A model generated the notes under the pieces. That model searched no databases and was not told the origin of the DNA. It was given only the letters and a program-made list of their open reading frames with translations. A stretch of 34,778 nucleotides of DNA. Source: UBA3537 sp965662485 (lineage in GTDB: Bacteria; Bacteroidota; Bacteroidia; Flavobacteriales; Flavobacteriaceae). The stretch spans positions 1-34,778 of the forward strand of contig CBFIIL010000016.1 in NCBI GenBank assembly GCA_965662485.1, given 5' to 3'. Shown in pieces: positions 5,746 through 15,330 of the stretch (positions are counted from its first letter, which is position 1; each line of letters starts with the position of its first letter). A program made the position numbers and the translations under genes.

Positions 5746-8495
5746 ATTTCTTTTTCAATAAATGGCACTTCTGAATCAAACAATTTATATAATAAATTTA
5801 TTAACTCATTTTCAAAAGCTTGTAAAATCTCTGACGTGATATATTGTTGCTTGGAAGCTCCCGAACCTGGTTTATTCTTTTTGGTAAAATTTAAAACCCC
5901 TCCTCTTAAATTTTTAAATGATAAAATCCCTGCCACCATTGGTCCATCAAAAGGTTGTGTTTTACTTAAAATATAGGCATACATCAAAACCTGAAAGCTT
6001 TTGTTATGTTTCTTGTAATCCTTTGTGATATGACCCCAGTCAACCAAATTCAAATCTACTTGCGAAACTTTTGAAGTCTTATAATCAATAATGCGCTGAG
6101 TCCCATTACAAATATCAATACGATCGACATTCCCTTTTAATTTTATTGGAAATTCAAACTCAGAATATTGAAAATCAAATTCCACAGTTTCCTCAATAGA
6201 TTGAATTAGGACTTCGTTACCGTCTTTTATAAACTGAATTTCTTCATCTATAAAATTATGAATATACCGTTTTGCAATTTCAAGACTTATAAAGTTTTTG
6301 CCCTTGGAAAGGTCTCCTTTCTTATATAGTTTTTTAAAATAATGATATACTGTGTCTTGAATTTTTGGTTTAAGGGTTTCAAGTTTAGAAACCTCTAATT
6401 TATGACCAACAAAATTGGAGTAAAATTCTTTTAAAGTCAAATGAATCACGCTCCCAAAAGTACTGGCCTCTATGGTTTCTTCTAATTCATTGGGTTGTTC
6501 TATCCCAAGAATCTTGTAATTATAAAAATCAATAGGGTTTCTTATGTATTGCCCAAGCGATGATGGAGAAAAACCCTCTACTGCAATAGATTTTAATTGC
6601 TCTATAATTTGTGGCGTTTTTATAACTTCTTGCAGTTTTAAATTTTGCATTGAAATTTTTGGAACAACAACATGATGTGTAAGGTTGTGAAGCCCTTCAA
6701 ATTGTAGCTGCGCAAGAAATCGACTTGGCTCACCTCCATTCAATACGTCTGGTTCTGTGTTGTAAATAAGATGAATATTTCTAGCGCGCTGTAAAAGTCG
6801 GTAGAAATGATACGTATATATTGCATCCTTTTCTTTATATGTTGGCAAGTGGTTTTCTATCTTTACATCAAAAGGTATAAAAGAGTTTTGTGTTTTCCCT
6901 GCAGGGATAATGCCTTCGTTTACAGAAACTAAAATAACCGTTTCAAAATCTAAAACACGAGATTCCAACATCCCCATAATTTGCAGCCCTTTGAGTGGCT
7001 CTCCTCTAAAGTCTAAAGTTTCTTTATTCAACAATTCTCGATACAAACCATGAAGCGTCTTTATAGAATTGATATAGGAATAAGTTGCATCTAAATGTTC
7101 AATCTGATTGAACAATTCTAAGAATCTTAGTAAATATTCTTTAGGTAAAAACTGTTCCTCTTTTTGTATTTCGTAAGATTTCTTAAGCTCAAAAATTAAA
7201 GTTTTAAATTGTTTTAAAGCGTATTTAGGTTGGTTATTCCAAGGCTCAAAAATAAGCTTAAGCTTTGACTCTAATTTAGGAGCAAAACCAATTAATTGAC
7301 TCAATGTAACTAGCGTATAGTTTTGATGCTTAATGGTCTTAAAAACACTATTGAGTTCAACAGTATGATTTCTAAAAAATGGTGCAATGAATGGGTGTGA
7401 TAAAAGCCCTATTACATCTTTATGATTATAAGTCGTAGTGGACATACTATGAAGTTGAAACCATTGTTCAACAAATGACGCAAATGGAATCTGGCGTAGT
7501 GGCAAGCCCATTGTAACATTAATATTTTCAATTTGTTTTGGAATCGAATTTAAAATTGGTAATAGCAGGGACTCATCTGCTAGGACTAAAGCGGTATTTT
7601 CAAGAGCATTTTTTTCATATAAATCGTCTAAAAGCTCTCCAATATATTTTACCTGGCTTATGTTTTTTGGGGCACCGGTAATATGGATTTTTTTGTCACT
7701 TTGATAATCTTTTGTAGACCAATTAAATTTGTGTGTTTTAAAAAACCGCCATTCCTTTTTGTATTGCCGTATAAAATGCCCCGCATCATGAATAGGGCTG
7801 TCTAAAAAAACGTGGTCTATATCCCAATAAATTTGTGCGCACTGTTGTTGTAATAATTCTTGAATAATGATAGATTCTGAAGAATTAAGGGCGTTAAAAC
7901 CTAAAAACACATGTTCCCCTCGACTCGTATTTTGAATATAATCTTCTAGGTTTTTTACAGCAGCTCTGTACATTAAGCCCTGATATCCAACACCTTTGTT
8001 TATCAATTGTTGGTTGAGGCTTAAATAATACTCTTTTATTTGTTGCCAAAAATATAAGTACCCTTTTATCATTTTGGTTGGATTTGGATCCAAAGACCAA
8101 TGGTTCATTTTTTGAACTTCACTGATATAATCAAATATTTTTGGTGGAGATACTAAGTATCTATCAATTTCATTAAAATCTTGAACTACAATAGTAGCCC
8201 ATTTAGAAAATTGATCAAACGGCTCTACTTTGTCCTTTGGGGTAAGGTTTTTATAAACACTATAAAATTCGAAAAGTAGCTCTATTGAACTTATTTTTCT
8301 TAACTGAGATAGCTCTTCAATAAAGGATTCAATAGAACATATTTCTGGCAAGAAACTAGCCTTATCAATATAATTTGATAACTCTTGTTTCAAAAATAGA
8401 CCTGCGCGTTTGTTTGGAAGTATAAAAGTTAATCTTGAGAAATCTTTCTCTTGATTTTTTAGTTCTTTAAGTATGTCTGAAATGAAGCTTCCCAT
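5742..8495 (-). CDS. addB: AddB-like PD-(D/E)XK nuclease subunit
   Basis: The 917-residue protein matches the AddB-like subunit of helicase-nuclease complexes that process double-strand breaks for recombination. The N-terminus (RLTFILPNKRAGLFLKQEL) occupies the place of the first helicase-like domain but has no GxxGxGKT Walker A loop. The C-terminal third carries the RecB-type nuclease: FGSVIH (about residue 682), VDRID (about 790) and DYKTS (about 804). Cysteines that hold the iron-sulfur cluster in classical AddB are missing: the sequence reads RNPIDFYNYK where a Cys-Pro is usual, and the chain ends at SEVPFIEKEI without the usual Cys cluster. Its AddA-like partner is on the same strand at 11311-14445, beyond ompA and kbl. 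The assignment to the family is firm; the gene symbol is by role. Confidence 0.82.
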   Translation of the reverse strand: MGSFISDILKELKNQEKDFSRLTFILPNKRAGLFLKQELSNYIDKASFLPEICSIESFIEELSQLRKISSIELLFEFYSVYKNLTPKDKVEPFDQFSKWATIVVQDFNEIDRYLVSPPKIFDYISEVQKMNHWSLDPNPTKMIKGYLYFWQQIKEYYLSLNQQLINKGVGYQGLMYRAAVKNLEDYIQNTSRGEHVFLGFNALNSSESIIIQELLQQQCAQIYWDIDHVFLDSPIHDAGHFIRQYKKEWRFFKTHKFNWSTKDYQSDKKIHITGAPKNISQVKYIGELLDDLYEKNALENTALVLADESLLLPILNSIPKQIENINVTMGLPLRQIPFASFVEQWFQLHSMSTTTYNHKDVIGLLSHPFIAPFFRNHTVELNSVFKTIKHQNYTLVTLSQLIGFAPKLESKLKLIFEPWNNQPKYALKQFKTLIFELKKSYEIQKEEQFLPKEYLLRFLELFNQIEHLDATYSYINSIKTLHGLYRELLNKETLDFRGEPLKGLQIMGMLESRVLDFETVILVSVNEGIIPAGKTQNSFIPFDVKIENHLPTYKEKDAIYTYHFYRLLQRARNIHLIYNTEPDVLNGGEPSRFLAQLQFEGLHNLTHHVVVPKISMQNLKLQEVIKTPQIIEQLKSIAVEGFSPSSLGQYIRNPIDFYNYKILGIEQPNELEETIEASTFGSVIHLTLKEFYSNFVGHKLEVSKLETLKPKIQDTVYHYFKKLYKKGDLSKGKNFISLEIAKRYIHNFIDEEIQFIKDGNEVLIQSIEETVEFDFQYSEFEFPIKLKGNVDRIDICNGTQRIIDYKTSKVSQVDLNLVDWGHITKDYKKHNKSFQVLMYAYILSKTQPFDGPMVAGILSFKNLRGGVLNFTKKNKPGSGASKQQYITSEILQAFENELINLLYKLFDSEVPFIEKEI

Positions 8496-8507
8496 AGCCT
8501 AAAAATA

Positions 8508-8537
8508 AAAAACGCCTCGCAAAAGCGAAGCGTTTTT
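8508..8537 (-). terminator. Terminator of the OmpA-family gene
   Basis: AAAAACGCcTCGC at 8508-8520 and GCGAaGCGTTTTT at 8525-8537 pair around AAAA. On the minus strand the stem is followed by a T-rich run. It separates the ompA transcript from the AddB-like gene that begins at 8495, so addB must have another promoter or rely on readthrough. Confidence 0.85.
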
Positions 8538-8562
8538 AAATTTATTTTTGAGGTTTGGAAAA

Positions 8563-9987
8563 TTAATTCGCCAATTTTACCTCAACACGTCTGTTAGTTG
8601 CACGTCCTGATTTTGTATTATTTGAAGCAATTGGTGTTGTTTCACCATATCCAACTGATGTCAATCTTGAAGCGTCAACACCGTTAGCGGTTAAGTAAGA
8701 CACAACTTTTGCAGCTCTCACCTCAGAAAGTTTCTGATTAAATTTCTCTGATGCTGTACTATCTGTATGTCCTTCTACTACAAAATTTGCTTTTGGGTAT
8801 TCTTTAAGGATAGCCACGATTGCTTGAAGTGTTTCATTTGCAGCTTCCTTAATGTTAGATTTTCCTGTATCAAAGTTGATTGTTCTTGCATAGCTAGTCA
8901 ACTGAGCTTGCACTTCTTCGTTTGGTGTCTCAGGGCAGCCGTTGTTTGCAACTGTGCCTGCTTTATTTGGGCATTTATCGTCTTTATCTAAAACTGAATC
9001 GCCGTCAGTGTCTGGCCAAGGACATCCACCATTTGCTGCATCTCCTGCAACAGTTGGGCATTTGTCATCAGCATCTGCAACACCATCGTTGTCTGCATCT
9101 GGGCAACCGTTTAGGGCAGCAACACCTGCTACGTCTGGACAATTGTCTTTATTGTCAGAAATGCCGTCGCCATCTGTGTCTGGACAACCATTGAATTCTG
9201 CTAAACCAGCAACGTCTGGACATGCATCTTCTGAATCTTGTATACCATCACCATCTGTGTCTGGGCATCCGTTAAATTCTTCTAAACCTGGCACCTCTGG
9301 ACACGCATCTTTTTTGTCATAGATTCCATCACCGTCTGTATCTGTTCCTCCAAAATTCAAAGAAAGACCTAAAGAATGTTGAAAATGTGTTGTGCCATAA
9401 TCTTGGAAAGTATGCTTATAACTCGATTGATAAGTTAAACCAAGATTGTCAGAAAGCCAATAAGAAAGACCTAAAGTACCGTTAGCTGTTGCAAAACCAA
9501 TGTTGGCGTCTGAATCTCCTCCAGCATTATTATTGTAAGGGCCTTCTTGAAGCCAAGAATAACCACCACCTAAACCAACAAATGGTTCAATTTTGTCTAA
9601 TCCTAAAATCTCAGATAAACTATATTTTACAACTCCATCAAGAGCATAATAATTTAATTCGCTAACCTTTACAGTTTCATTAGTTGCATAATTAGACCCC
9701 CATTTTTCTATTACATTAAAAGAACCTGTAATACCAAATGAGAAGTTGTCATCTAAGTATTTGCTAAAACCAAATGAAGTTATTGATGGATAAATATTCC
9801 AGTGGCCTGTTGCATTGAAGAACTCATCAAAAAGTTCTCCTTGTGGAGAAGGTTCTCCAACAGGATATAAATCAACTGCATTTATTCCTATAGAAATTTG
9901 CCATGGGTTGTCTTCAGTTTGTGCATTTACATTTGTCACAAAAGTTATTAGCATAAAAGTAAGTGCTAAACTTTTAAAATTTTTCAT
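8563..9987 (-). CDS. OmpA-family outer-membrane protein with TSP3 calcium repeats
   Basis: 474 residues. A signal peptide (MKNFKSLALTFMLITFVTNVNAQ) is followed by a beta-barrel of about 190 residues with alternating aromatic strands. Five thrombospondin type-3 repeats then follow, each about 27 residues, of the form DTDGDGI.D..D.CP..AG...NGCP (about residues 214-355; DNA about 8935-9346), which bind calcium. The C-terminal OmpA peptidoglycan-binding domain contains NFVVEGHTDS and GYGETTPIASN...NRRVEV. It anchors the outer membrane to the wall, as in other abundant OmpA proteins of this phylum. It has a well-formed promoter and its own terminator, so it is a single-gene unit. Confidence 0.95.
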   Translation of the reverse strand: MKNFKSLALTFMLITFVTNVNAQTEDNPWQISIGINAVDLYPVGEPSPQGELFDEFFNATGHWNIYPSITSFGFSKYLDDNFSFGITGSFNVIEKWGSNYATNETVKVSELNYYALDGVVKYSLSEILGLDKIEPFVGLGGGYSWLQEGPYNNNAGGDSDANIGFATANGTLGLSYWLSDNLGLTYQSSYKHTFQDYGTTHFQHSLGLSLNFGGTDTDGDGIYDKKDACPEVPGLEEFNGCPDTDGDGIQDSEDACPDVAGLAEFNGCPDTDGDGISDNKDNCPDVAGVAALNGCPDADNDGVADADDKCPTVAGDAANGGCPWPDTDGDSVLDKDDKCPNKAGTVANNGCPETPNEEVQAQLTSYARTINFDTGKSNIKEAANETLQAIVAILKEYPKANFVVEGHTDSTASEKFNQKLSEVRAAKVVSYLTANGVDASRLTSVGYGETTPIASNNTKSGRATNRRVEVKLAN

Positions 9988-10021
9988 AATTTATTTAATT
10001 TTTTATAAGTTAAATTCAATG

Positions 10022-10051
10022 CAAAAGTAACATGTTAAATTCACTAAACAA
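10022..10051 (-). promoter_or_regulatory. Promoter of the OmpA-family gene
   Basis: On the minus strand, TTG (10051-10049) and TACTTTTG (10029-10022) are separated by 19 bases, matching the Bacteroidota sigma-A form TTG-N(17-23)-TAnnTTTG. Transcription would begin about 28 bases before the ATG. This is the best promoter match in the window. Confidence 0.75.
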
Positions 10052-10104
10052 ATATAATGCTAATAAATTATGCTTTTTGAGTAAAAAAACTAATAATCAG
10101 TAAG

Positions 10105-11301
10105 TTATGAGATAATATTGAGAGCGTTCCCCACTTTTTTAAAAGCCTGTATTGCCATGTCTAAATGATGTCTTTCGTGGGCTGCCGAGAGTTGAACTCG
10201 AATTCTTGCTTTTTCTCTAGGCACAACAGGGAAAAAAAAGCCAATTACATAAATCCCTTCATCTAATAACATATTGGCCATTTTTTGTGCCAATTTTGCA
10301 TCATATAACATCACTGGCACAATTGCAGAATCTCCATCAATAATATCAAACCCTAGAGATTGAAGGCTTTTTTTGAAATAGTTTGTGTTTTCTTCTAATT
10401 TATCACGTAAACTCGTGTCATTTGATAATAAATCAAAAACTTTAATTGACGCCCCCACCAATGCTGGGGCTAAAGAATTTGAAAATAAATAGGGCCTTGA
10501 GCGTTGACGAAGCATGTCTATAATTTCTTTTTTGCCTGTGGTATATCCGCCCATGCCACCACCAAGAGCCTTGCCCAATGTACCTGTAATGATGTCTATG
10601 CGTCCAAGAACATTTTTCTCCTCTAAAGTGCCTATGCCAGTTTTCCCAATAAATCCTGCCGCATGACACTCATCAATCATGACTAGAGCATCATATGTTT
10701 CTGCTAAATCACAAATCTTATCTAAGGGCGCTACAAGACCGTCCATCGAAAACACGCCATCAGTTACTATAATTTTGAATCGTGCCTTGCTGTCACTTGC
10801 AGCTTTAAGCTGTGTCTCTAAATCTTGCATATTATTGTTTTTGTAACGGAAGCGCTTTGCTTTACACAAGCGAACCCCATCAATAATTGAAGCATGATTT
10901 AAACTGTCCGAAATTATAGCATCTTGATCGGTAAGTAAAGGTTCAAAAACGCCTCCATTAGCATCAAAAGCTGCGGCATAGAGTATTGTGTCTTCTGTTT
11001 GATAAAATGATGCTATTTTTTGTTCTAACTTTTTATGAATGTCTTGAGTTCCACAAATAAATCGGACTGAGGCTATTCCAAATCCATGGGTATCCATAGT
11101 ATCTTTTGCTGCCTGAATTACCTCTGGATGATTAGCGAGTCCTAAATAATTATTAGCGCAAAAATTTAAAACTGTTTGTCCTGTTTCTAATGTAATTTCA
11201 GCCCCCTGAGAGGACACAATGATACGTTCCTCTTTATATAAGCCTTGCTCTTTTATGTTTTCGAGTTCTTGTTTTAAGTGTTGTTTTATGGTTTTATACA
11301 T
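10105..11301 (-). CDS. kbl: Glycine C-acetyltransferase (2-amino-3-ketobutyrate CoA ligase)
   Basis: 398 residues, the usual length for Kbl. This PLP enzyme of the alpha-oxoamine synthase family joins or splits 2-amino-3-ketobutyrate, CoA, glycine and acetyl-CoA in threonine breakdown. Visible landmarks are FCANNYLGLANHPEV near the N-terminus, DGVFSMDG, IDECHAAGFIGKTG and TGTLGKALGGGMGG with the cofactor lysine at residue 244, then RPYLFSNSLAP. Kbl is told from related synthases (BioF, HemA) by overall similarity only. It starts nine bases after the AddA-like gene stop, so the two are probably cotranscribed. Threonine dehydrogenase is not in this window. Confidence 0.93.
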   Translation of the reverse strand: MYKTIKQHLKQELENIKEQGLYKEERIIVSSQGAEITLETGQTVLNFCANNYLGLANHPEVIQAAKDTMDTHGFGIASVRFICGTQDIHKKLEQKIASFYQTEDTILYAAAFDANGGVFEPLLTDQDAIISDSLNHASIIDGVRLCKAKRFRYKNNNMQDLETQLKAASDSKARFKIIVTDGVFSMDGLVAPLDKICDLAETYDALVMIDECHAAGFIGKTGIGTLEEKNVLGRIDIITGTLGKALGGGMGGYTTGKKEIIDMLRQRSRPYLFSNSLAPALVGASIKVFDLLSNDTSLRDKLEENTNYFKKSLQSLGFDIIDGDSAIVPVMLYDAKLAQKMANMLLDEGIYVIGFFFPVVPREKARIRVQLSAAHERHHLDMAIQAFKKVGNALNIIS

Positions 11302-11310
11302 AAGATTCGT

Positions 11311-14300
11311 TTAGGTGTATAATTTTAGGTTCAGTTCTGGGTGAATATAAACCAATATTTTTTTGTCAATTTTATAGCCCATTTGCTTAACAATAGACGC
11401 ATAATTTTCTAACTGCTGCTGGTGTTTGTCGTAATAAGCCCCGGTTTTGTAATCTATTATTATAGCACATTTTGCTTGAGTAATTACCAATCGATCTGGA
11501 ATTATAATTTGACCTGTACTTGTCATGATTTCTCGCTCATTATAAACTTCAACATCTGTGCTAAAATAAGATTTAAGTTGTGGATGAAAAACTATAGACT
11601 CCATAATTTGACAAAGCTCCTTACTTTGTGCTTGAGAAATTAACCCATCACCTAATGCAGTATTAAGCACCATTTGAATATCTGTTGGTAAAAACACTTT
11701 TGACAATAAAAAATGTATTAGATTTCCTTTTTCTATAGCTTCTTTTTGAGTGGTATCCCAAAAATAATCTGCCTTTGTTGCCGCTGAAACATTCAATTGA
11801 TGTTTTGGAGTTGAAATAAATTTCTTTTGAGGTATTATTGGAATATTTGGATCATCCTCTTGATCAATGGCTTCTAAATCGCCAAAGCTATAAGACAAAA
11901 TACCATCATCCCATTCGCCTTCTGCCTTAAGAAAGCCTATCAACAAATCTGAGTACGTTTTAAAATCACCTTCTGATTTGGAAATACCCGATGCATTTCC
12001 AATAATATAGAGCTGTTCTACGGCTCGTGTTAAGGTCACATAGAGTAAATTGATATTGTCCAATTCTAATTTTGACTGATGTTCAATGTATTTGGCCTTC
12101 CCCTCTGCGCCAAAATGTTTAAAATCTTTGTTATAATTCATTAGAAAAAACGGAAATTCTTCATGTAAGTGAGCAGTAGGCATCCATTCTTTTGGCTCTA
12201 TTTCTCTATAAATATCAAGCTCTGCAAAAGGAAAAATAACAACCGGAAACTCAAGTCCTTTGGATTTATGTACAGTCATAATTTGTACTGCGTCCATACC
12301 TTTTGGTGAAACAATACTAAGAGAGCTTTTCTTTTGGTCAAAATATGCCAGAAATTGTGATATGTTCGAGGACTTTTTCTGAGAAAATTCAAAAACAATG
12401 TCCAATAAAAACTGAACATGAGCATTAGTGTCTTTAACTAAATGAAATGTTGTTACAATATATTCTGCAAGCTCATACACAGGAAATTGAACAGCGGCAC
12501 GAGGGTCAAAATTGATGTCCAACTGAATTAGTCCTGCAAAAAATGAAAAAGAATTTAACGATAAAAAATTCAATCTGAATTGATGCCCATCTTCAATTTT
12601 GTGTTTATCAATTAAGTAATTTAAAACATTCAATTTGGCAACAGAATTAGTATTATCTTGAAGATATGAAAAGATATTAATTATCAGCTGAACTTCTTTA
12701 GATTCTGCAATTAATAATGTTTCATTTGAAATAATATCAAGTCCTTTTGAAGTTAAATAATTGGCAACAGCCACACCTTCTTTTCGTTTTCGTACTAATA
12801 CACAAATATCTTTATAAGACGCTAGAGAATTTGAAGCCTTGTACTTTTTAATTGTTTTATACACTTCATCAGCATAAAGTAAATTTTTATCGCCGCCTTT
12901 TTCAAAATCCAAAAAAGAAAGATGAACATACCCTTTTTTCTTTTTATGAAAATCTTGAGTCGCCTTCTCATAAAGTTCACCATGAGAAATGTTCGAAAAA
13001 ATAACTTTTGAACAATAAGAAAAGAAATCATTATTGAATTTTACAACTTTCTTTGTACTTCTGTAATTCACAGGCAAATCTGAAACGCTAGCCTTAACAG
13101 GTAAATCGTGTATGTTGTTTTTTAAGTTGATGAACTGTTCGGGGTTGCCTCCACGCCAGCGATAAATCGACTGTTTTGCATCACCTACCAACAAAATGCT
13201 GCTGTTTTCTGAGGCAAGAGTATTAATCATCAAAGGGATTAGGTTTGCCCACTGAAGTTCAGATGTGTCTTGAAATTCGTCAATAAAATAATGGTTGAAC
13301 TTGTCGCCAATGCGCTCATAAATAAAAGGGGCTGGTTGTTCTTTAATTTCCTTTCCTATTATGGTATTAAATTCTGAAATCAAAAGGAGATTTTGTGAGG
13401 CCTTTATAGTATTGATTTCATTTTGAATAAGCGTTAAAACTGAAAGCGGCGTTAGATTCTTTTTTATATTCTTAAAATATCTCAAAAGATAAACTGCTTT
13501 TTTTGTATTCTCAAAAGCTGCCACCAAATCTGGACGCAAAACATCTATTTTTTGACAAATATCAGCTGGTGTTTTTTTAGTGTACAATGAGGTTGTTTCA
13601 ATATTTTTTTGCCAAACTGAATCAAATTTAATATCAAATTTCTTAGCCGCTAAGGAAGAAAAATGTTTTGGAAGAGAGCCTCTTGTGAAATCTGTAAAAC
13701 TAATCCCTCTTAATTTTATAAGTTTTAAAATTTGTGTTGCTGCTTCTGCTATTTGATATTCAATAGCTTTGTACTCTTTGTTTACTTTTGCTTCCAATGC
13801 ATCAAAAGTTTCAAGCTTTTGGTTGGACAAAAGTTCCAAATAAGGCAAGTTAGTTTCTTGTGTCAGAAGTTTTGCAGATTTAAATAAGTCTTGAGCAATA
13901 TCCCAACTTTTATCATCGTCAGATTTTTCAATGGCATAGTCAAGCAAAACACGTGTGAGCGCTTCTTCTTTTCCTGTTTTGGAAATCACTTGGTCTACTG
14001 CTTTTTGTAATAACATATCAGTATCTAATTCAACTTCAAAGTTTACAGGAAGGTGTAGGTCATGAGCAAATGTTCTGATAAGTCGCTGATTAAATTTATC
14101 TATTGTTGAAACATCAAACCCTCCATAATTATGTAAAATTTTCTGAATTAATTGTTTAGATTTCTGGTGAATAAATTTTGGAGTGGTATCAAGTTCTTTA
14201 ACTAAATCGGAAAATAAATCGTCTTTTGTTTCTAAAATTTTTGGGGATGAAAAACGTAGCAAAGCATCTATAATTCGATTTTTCATTTCATCTACAGCCT

Positions 14301-14445
14301 TATTTGTAAATGTAATTGCAAGGACATGACGATGAGGCAAGTAAGCACTAGAGGTTAAAACAATTTTTAAATAGTCTTTGACTAAAGTATATGTTTTTCC
14401 ACTCCCTGCTGAGGCATTATATATCTTAAAACTCGATGCTAACAC
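11311..14445 (-). CDS. addA: AddA-like UvrD-family helicase-nuclease
   Basis: 1044 residues starting at a GTG codon (14445-14443); the Walker A loop begins only about 10 residues later, so no later start is possible. It is a superfamily 1 helicase with motif I NASAGSGKT, Ia AITFTNKAVDEMK, II IDEFQDTSE, III LLVGDAKQSIYRWRGG, V VQIMTVHKSKGLEFP and VI LLYVTLTRA. The C-terminal RecB-type nuclease shows PDRL and IIIDYKTG (about residues 985-1010). It is the motor and nuclease half of an AddAB/RecBCD-type end-processing enzyme for recombination repair. The likely partner is the AddB-like protein at 5742-8495. kbl follows at nine bases. It diverges from the superoxide dismutase gene. Confidence 0.88.
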   Translation of the reverse strand: MLASSFKIYNASAGSGKTYTLVKDYLKIVLTSSAYLPHRHVLAITFTNKAVDEMKNRIIDALLRFSSPKILETKDDLFSDLVKELDTTPKFIHQKSKQLIQKILHNYGGFDVSTIDKFNQRLIRTFAHDLHLPVNFEVELDTDMLLQKAVDQVISKTGKEEALTRVLLDYAIEKSDDDKSWDIAQDLFKSAKLLTQETNLPYLELLSNQKLETFDALEAKVNKEYKAIEYQIAEAATQILKLIKLRGISFTDFTRGSLPKHFSSLAAKKFDIKFDSVWQKNIETTSLYTKKTPADICQKIDVLRPDLVAAFENTKKAVYLLRYFKNIKKNLTPLSVLTLIQNEINTIKASQNLLLISEFNTIIGKEIKEQPAPFIYERIGDKFNHYFIDEFQDTSELQWANLIPLMINTLASENSSILLVGDAKQSIYRWRGGNPEQFINLKNNIHDLPVKASVSDLPVNYRSTKKVVKFNNDFFSYCSKVIFSNISHGELYEKATQDFHKKKKGYVHLSFLDFEKGGDKNLLYADEVYKTIKKYKASNSLASYKDICVLVRKRKEGVAVANYLTSKGLDIISNETLLIAESKEVQLIINIFSYLQDNTNSVAKLNVLNYLIDKHKIEDGHQFRLNFLSLNSFSFFAGLIQLDINFDPRAAVQFPVYELAEYIVTTFHLVKDTNAHVQFLLDIVFEFSQKKSSNISQFLAYFDQKKSSLSIVSPKGMDAVQIMTVHKSKGLEFPVVIFPFAELDIYREIEPKEWMPTAHLHEEFPFFLMNYNKDFKHFGAEGKAKYIEHQSKLELDNINLLYVTLTRAVEQLYIIGNASGISKSEGDFKTYSDLLIGFLKAEGEWDDGILSYSFGDLEAIDQEDDPNIPIIPQKKFISTPKHQLNVSAATKADYFWDTTQKEAIEKGNLIHFLLSKVFLPTDIQMVLNTALGDGLISQAQSKELCQIMESIVFHPQLKSYFSTDVEVYNEREIMTSTGQIIIPDRLVITQAKCAIIIDYKTGAYYDKHQQQLENYASIVKQMGYKIDKKILVYIHPELNLKLYT

Positions 14446-14512
14446 TAAATTAAATTTATACCAAAATAAACAATCTTAATTACATTCATCATTAAATATA
14501 GATTGAAAATTG

Positions 14513-14520
14513 TAAATTTG
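14513..14520 (+). promoter_or_regulatory. Candidate -7 box of the superoxide dismutase gene
   Basis: TAAATTTG matches TAnnTTTG and lies 33 bases before the ATG at 14554. The expected -33 region has no TTG, so this is a partial match in an AT-rich divergent spacer. Confidence 0.45.
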
Positions 14521-14553
14521 ACATAAATTATTTAAACCTTAAAAAAAATACAT

Positions 14554-15162
14554 ATGGCTTTTGAATTACCAAAACTAAACTATGCATATGACGCTTTAGA
14601 GCCTCACATTGATGCAAGAACAATGGAAATACATCATTCTAAACATCACAATGGATATACCACAAAATTGAATGCTGCAATCGAGGGAACTGCACTTGAA
14701 AATGAAAGCATTGAATCAATTCTAGAAGACCTAGACATGTCTAATGGTGCTGTGCGAAACAATGGCGGTGGTTTTTATAATCACAGTTTATTTTGGAGTA
14801 TTATGGATCCAAATGACAAAGGAGAACTTTCAGGAGATTTAAAAGATGCTATTGTTGGTGCTTATGGATCTGTCGATGCGTTTAAAACTGCTTTTTCTAA
14901 AGCGGCTGCTACACAATTCGGTTCTGGGTGGGCTTGGCTTTGTGTTCATAAAGGCGGAAAAGTAGAAGTTTGTTCTACACCAAATCAAGACAATCCACTT
15001 ATGCCAGGAGTGTCCTGTGGTGGCACGCCTATTTTGGGGCTTGATGTCTGGGAACATGCTTATTATTTGAATTATCAAAATAGACGCCCAGATTATATCA
15101 ATGCGTTTTTCAATGTTATCAATTGGAACGAAGTTGCTAAGCGATTTGACGCAGCAAAGTAA
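14554..15162 (+). CDS. sodA: Superoxide dismutase, Fe/Mn family (Mn-type features)
   Basis: 202 residues, the normal length of a cytoplasmic Fe/Mn superoxide dismutase, which converts superoxide to peroxide and oxygen. The four metal ligands are visible: His27 (IHHSKHH), His77 (YNHSLFW), Asp164 and His168 (LDVWEHAYYLNY). Gln145 in the STPNQDNP stretch and Gly-rich NNGGGFYNH are Mn-type features; iron enzymes usually carry the glutamine in an AAQ motif instead. A cambialistic enzyme cannot be excluded, so sodA is a reading of these residues. Residues 150-158 (MPGVSCGGT) form a loop before the metal motif. It is a single-gene unit with its own promoter box and terminator. Confidence 0.92.
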   Translation: MAFELPKLNYAYDALEPHIDARTMEIHHSKHHNGYTTKLNAAIEGTALENESIESILEDLDMSNGAVRNNGGGFYNHSLFWSIMDPNDKGELSGDLKDAIVGAYGSVDAFKTAFSKAAATQFGSGWAWLCVHKGGKVEVCSTPNQDNPLMPGVSCGGTPILGLDVWEHAYYLNYQNRRPDYINAFFNVINWNEVAKRFDAAK

Positions 15163-15185
15163 AAACTTACAAAAGGTTGTAAAAT

Positions 15186-15215
15186 AAAAAAGGTGAACAG
15201 ATGTTCACCTTTTTT
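15186..15215 (+). terminator. Bidirectional terminator between sod and purF
   Basis: GGTGAACA and TGTTCACC (15192-15209) pair around a two-base loop, with an A run before and a T run after. It can stop transcription from both converging genes. Confidence 0.9.
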
Positions 15216-15290
15216 GCCCCAAATCTACCATGAACTTAACCTACTTATGTTATGGTGATTCAAATATATACTTAAATTAAGTACCTCAAT

Positions 15291-15330
15291 TTTTTTTTAG
15301 ATGAAATGCATTTTTTTTAGATGAAATGCA
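15291..15330. repeat. Two perfect tandem 20-bp units
   Basis: The unit TTTTTTTTAGATGAAATGCA occurs twice without a gap (15291-15310 and 15311-15330) and ends five bases from the purF stop. Each unit junction creates the palindrome AAATGCATTT. It looks like a recent slippage duplication in the 3' UTR. Confidence 0.9.

Noticed and set aside
8767..9322. Long open frames on the plus strand opposite the OmpA gene
   Set aside because: They are shadows of the repetitive TSP3 coding sequence; their peptides are low-complexity and the minus-strand protein is unmistakable.
8935..9346. Regularly spaced repeats that could suggest a CRISPR array
   Set aside because: The repeats are five coding units of about 81 bases encoding calcium-binding TSP3 repeats, with no constant repeat and unique spacers.
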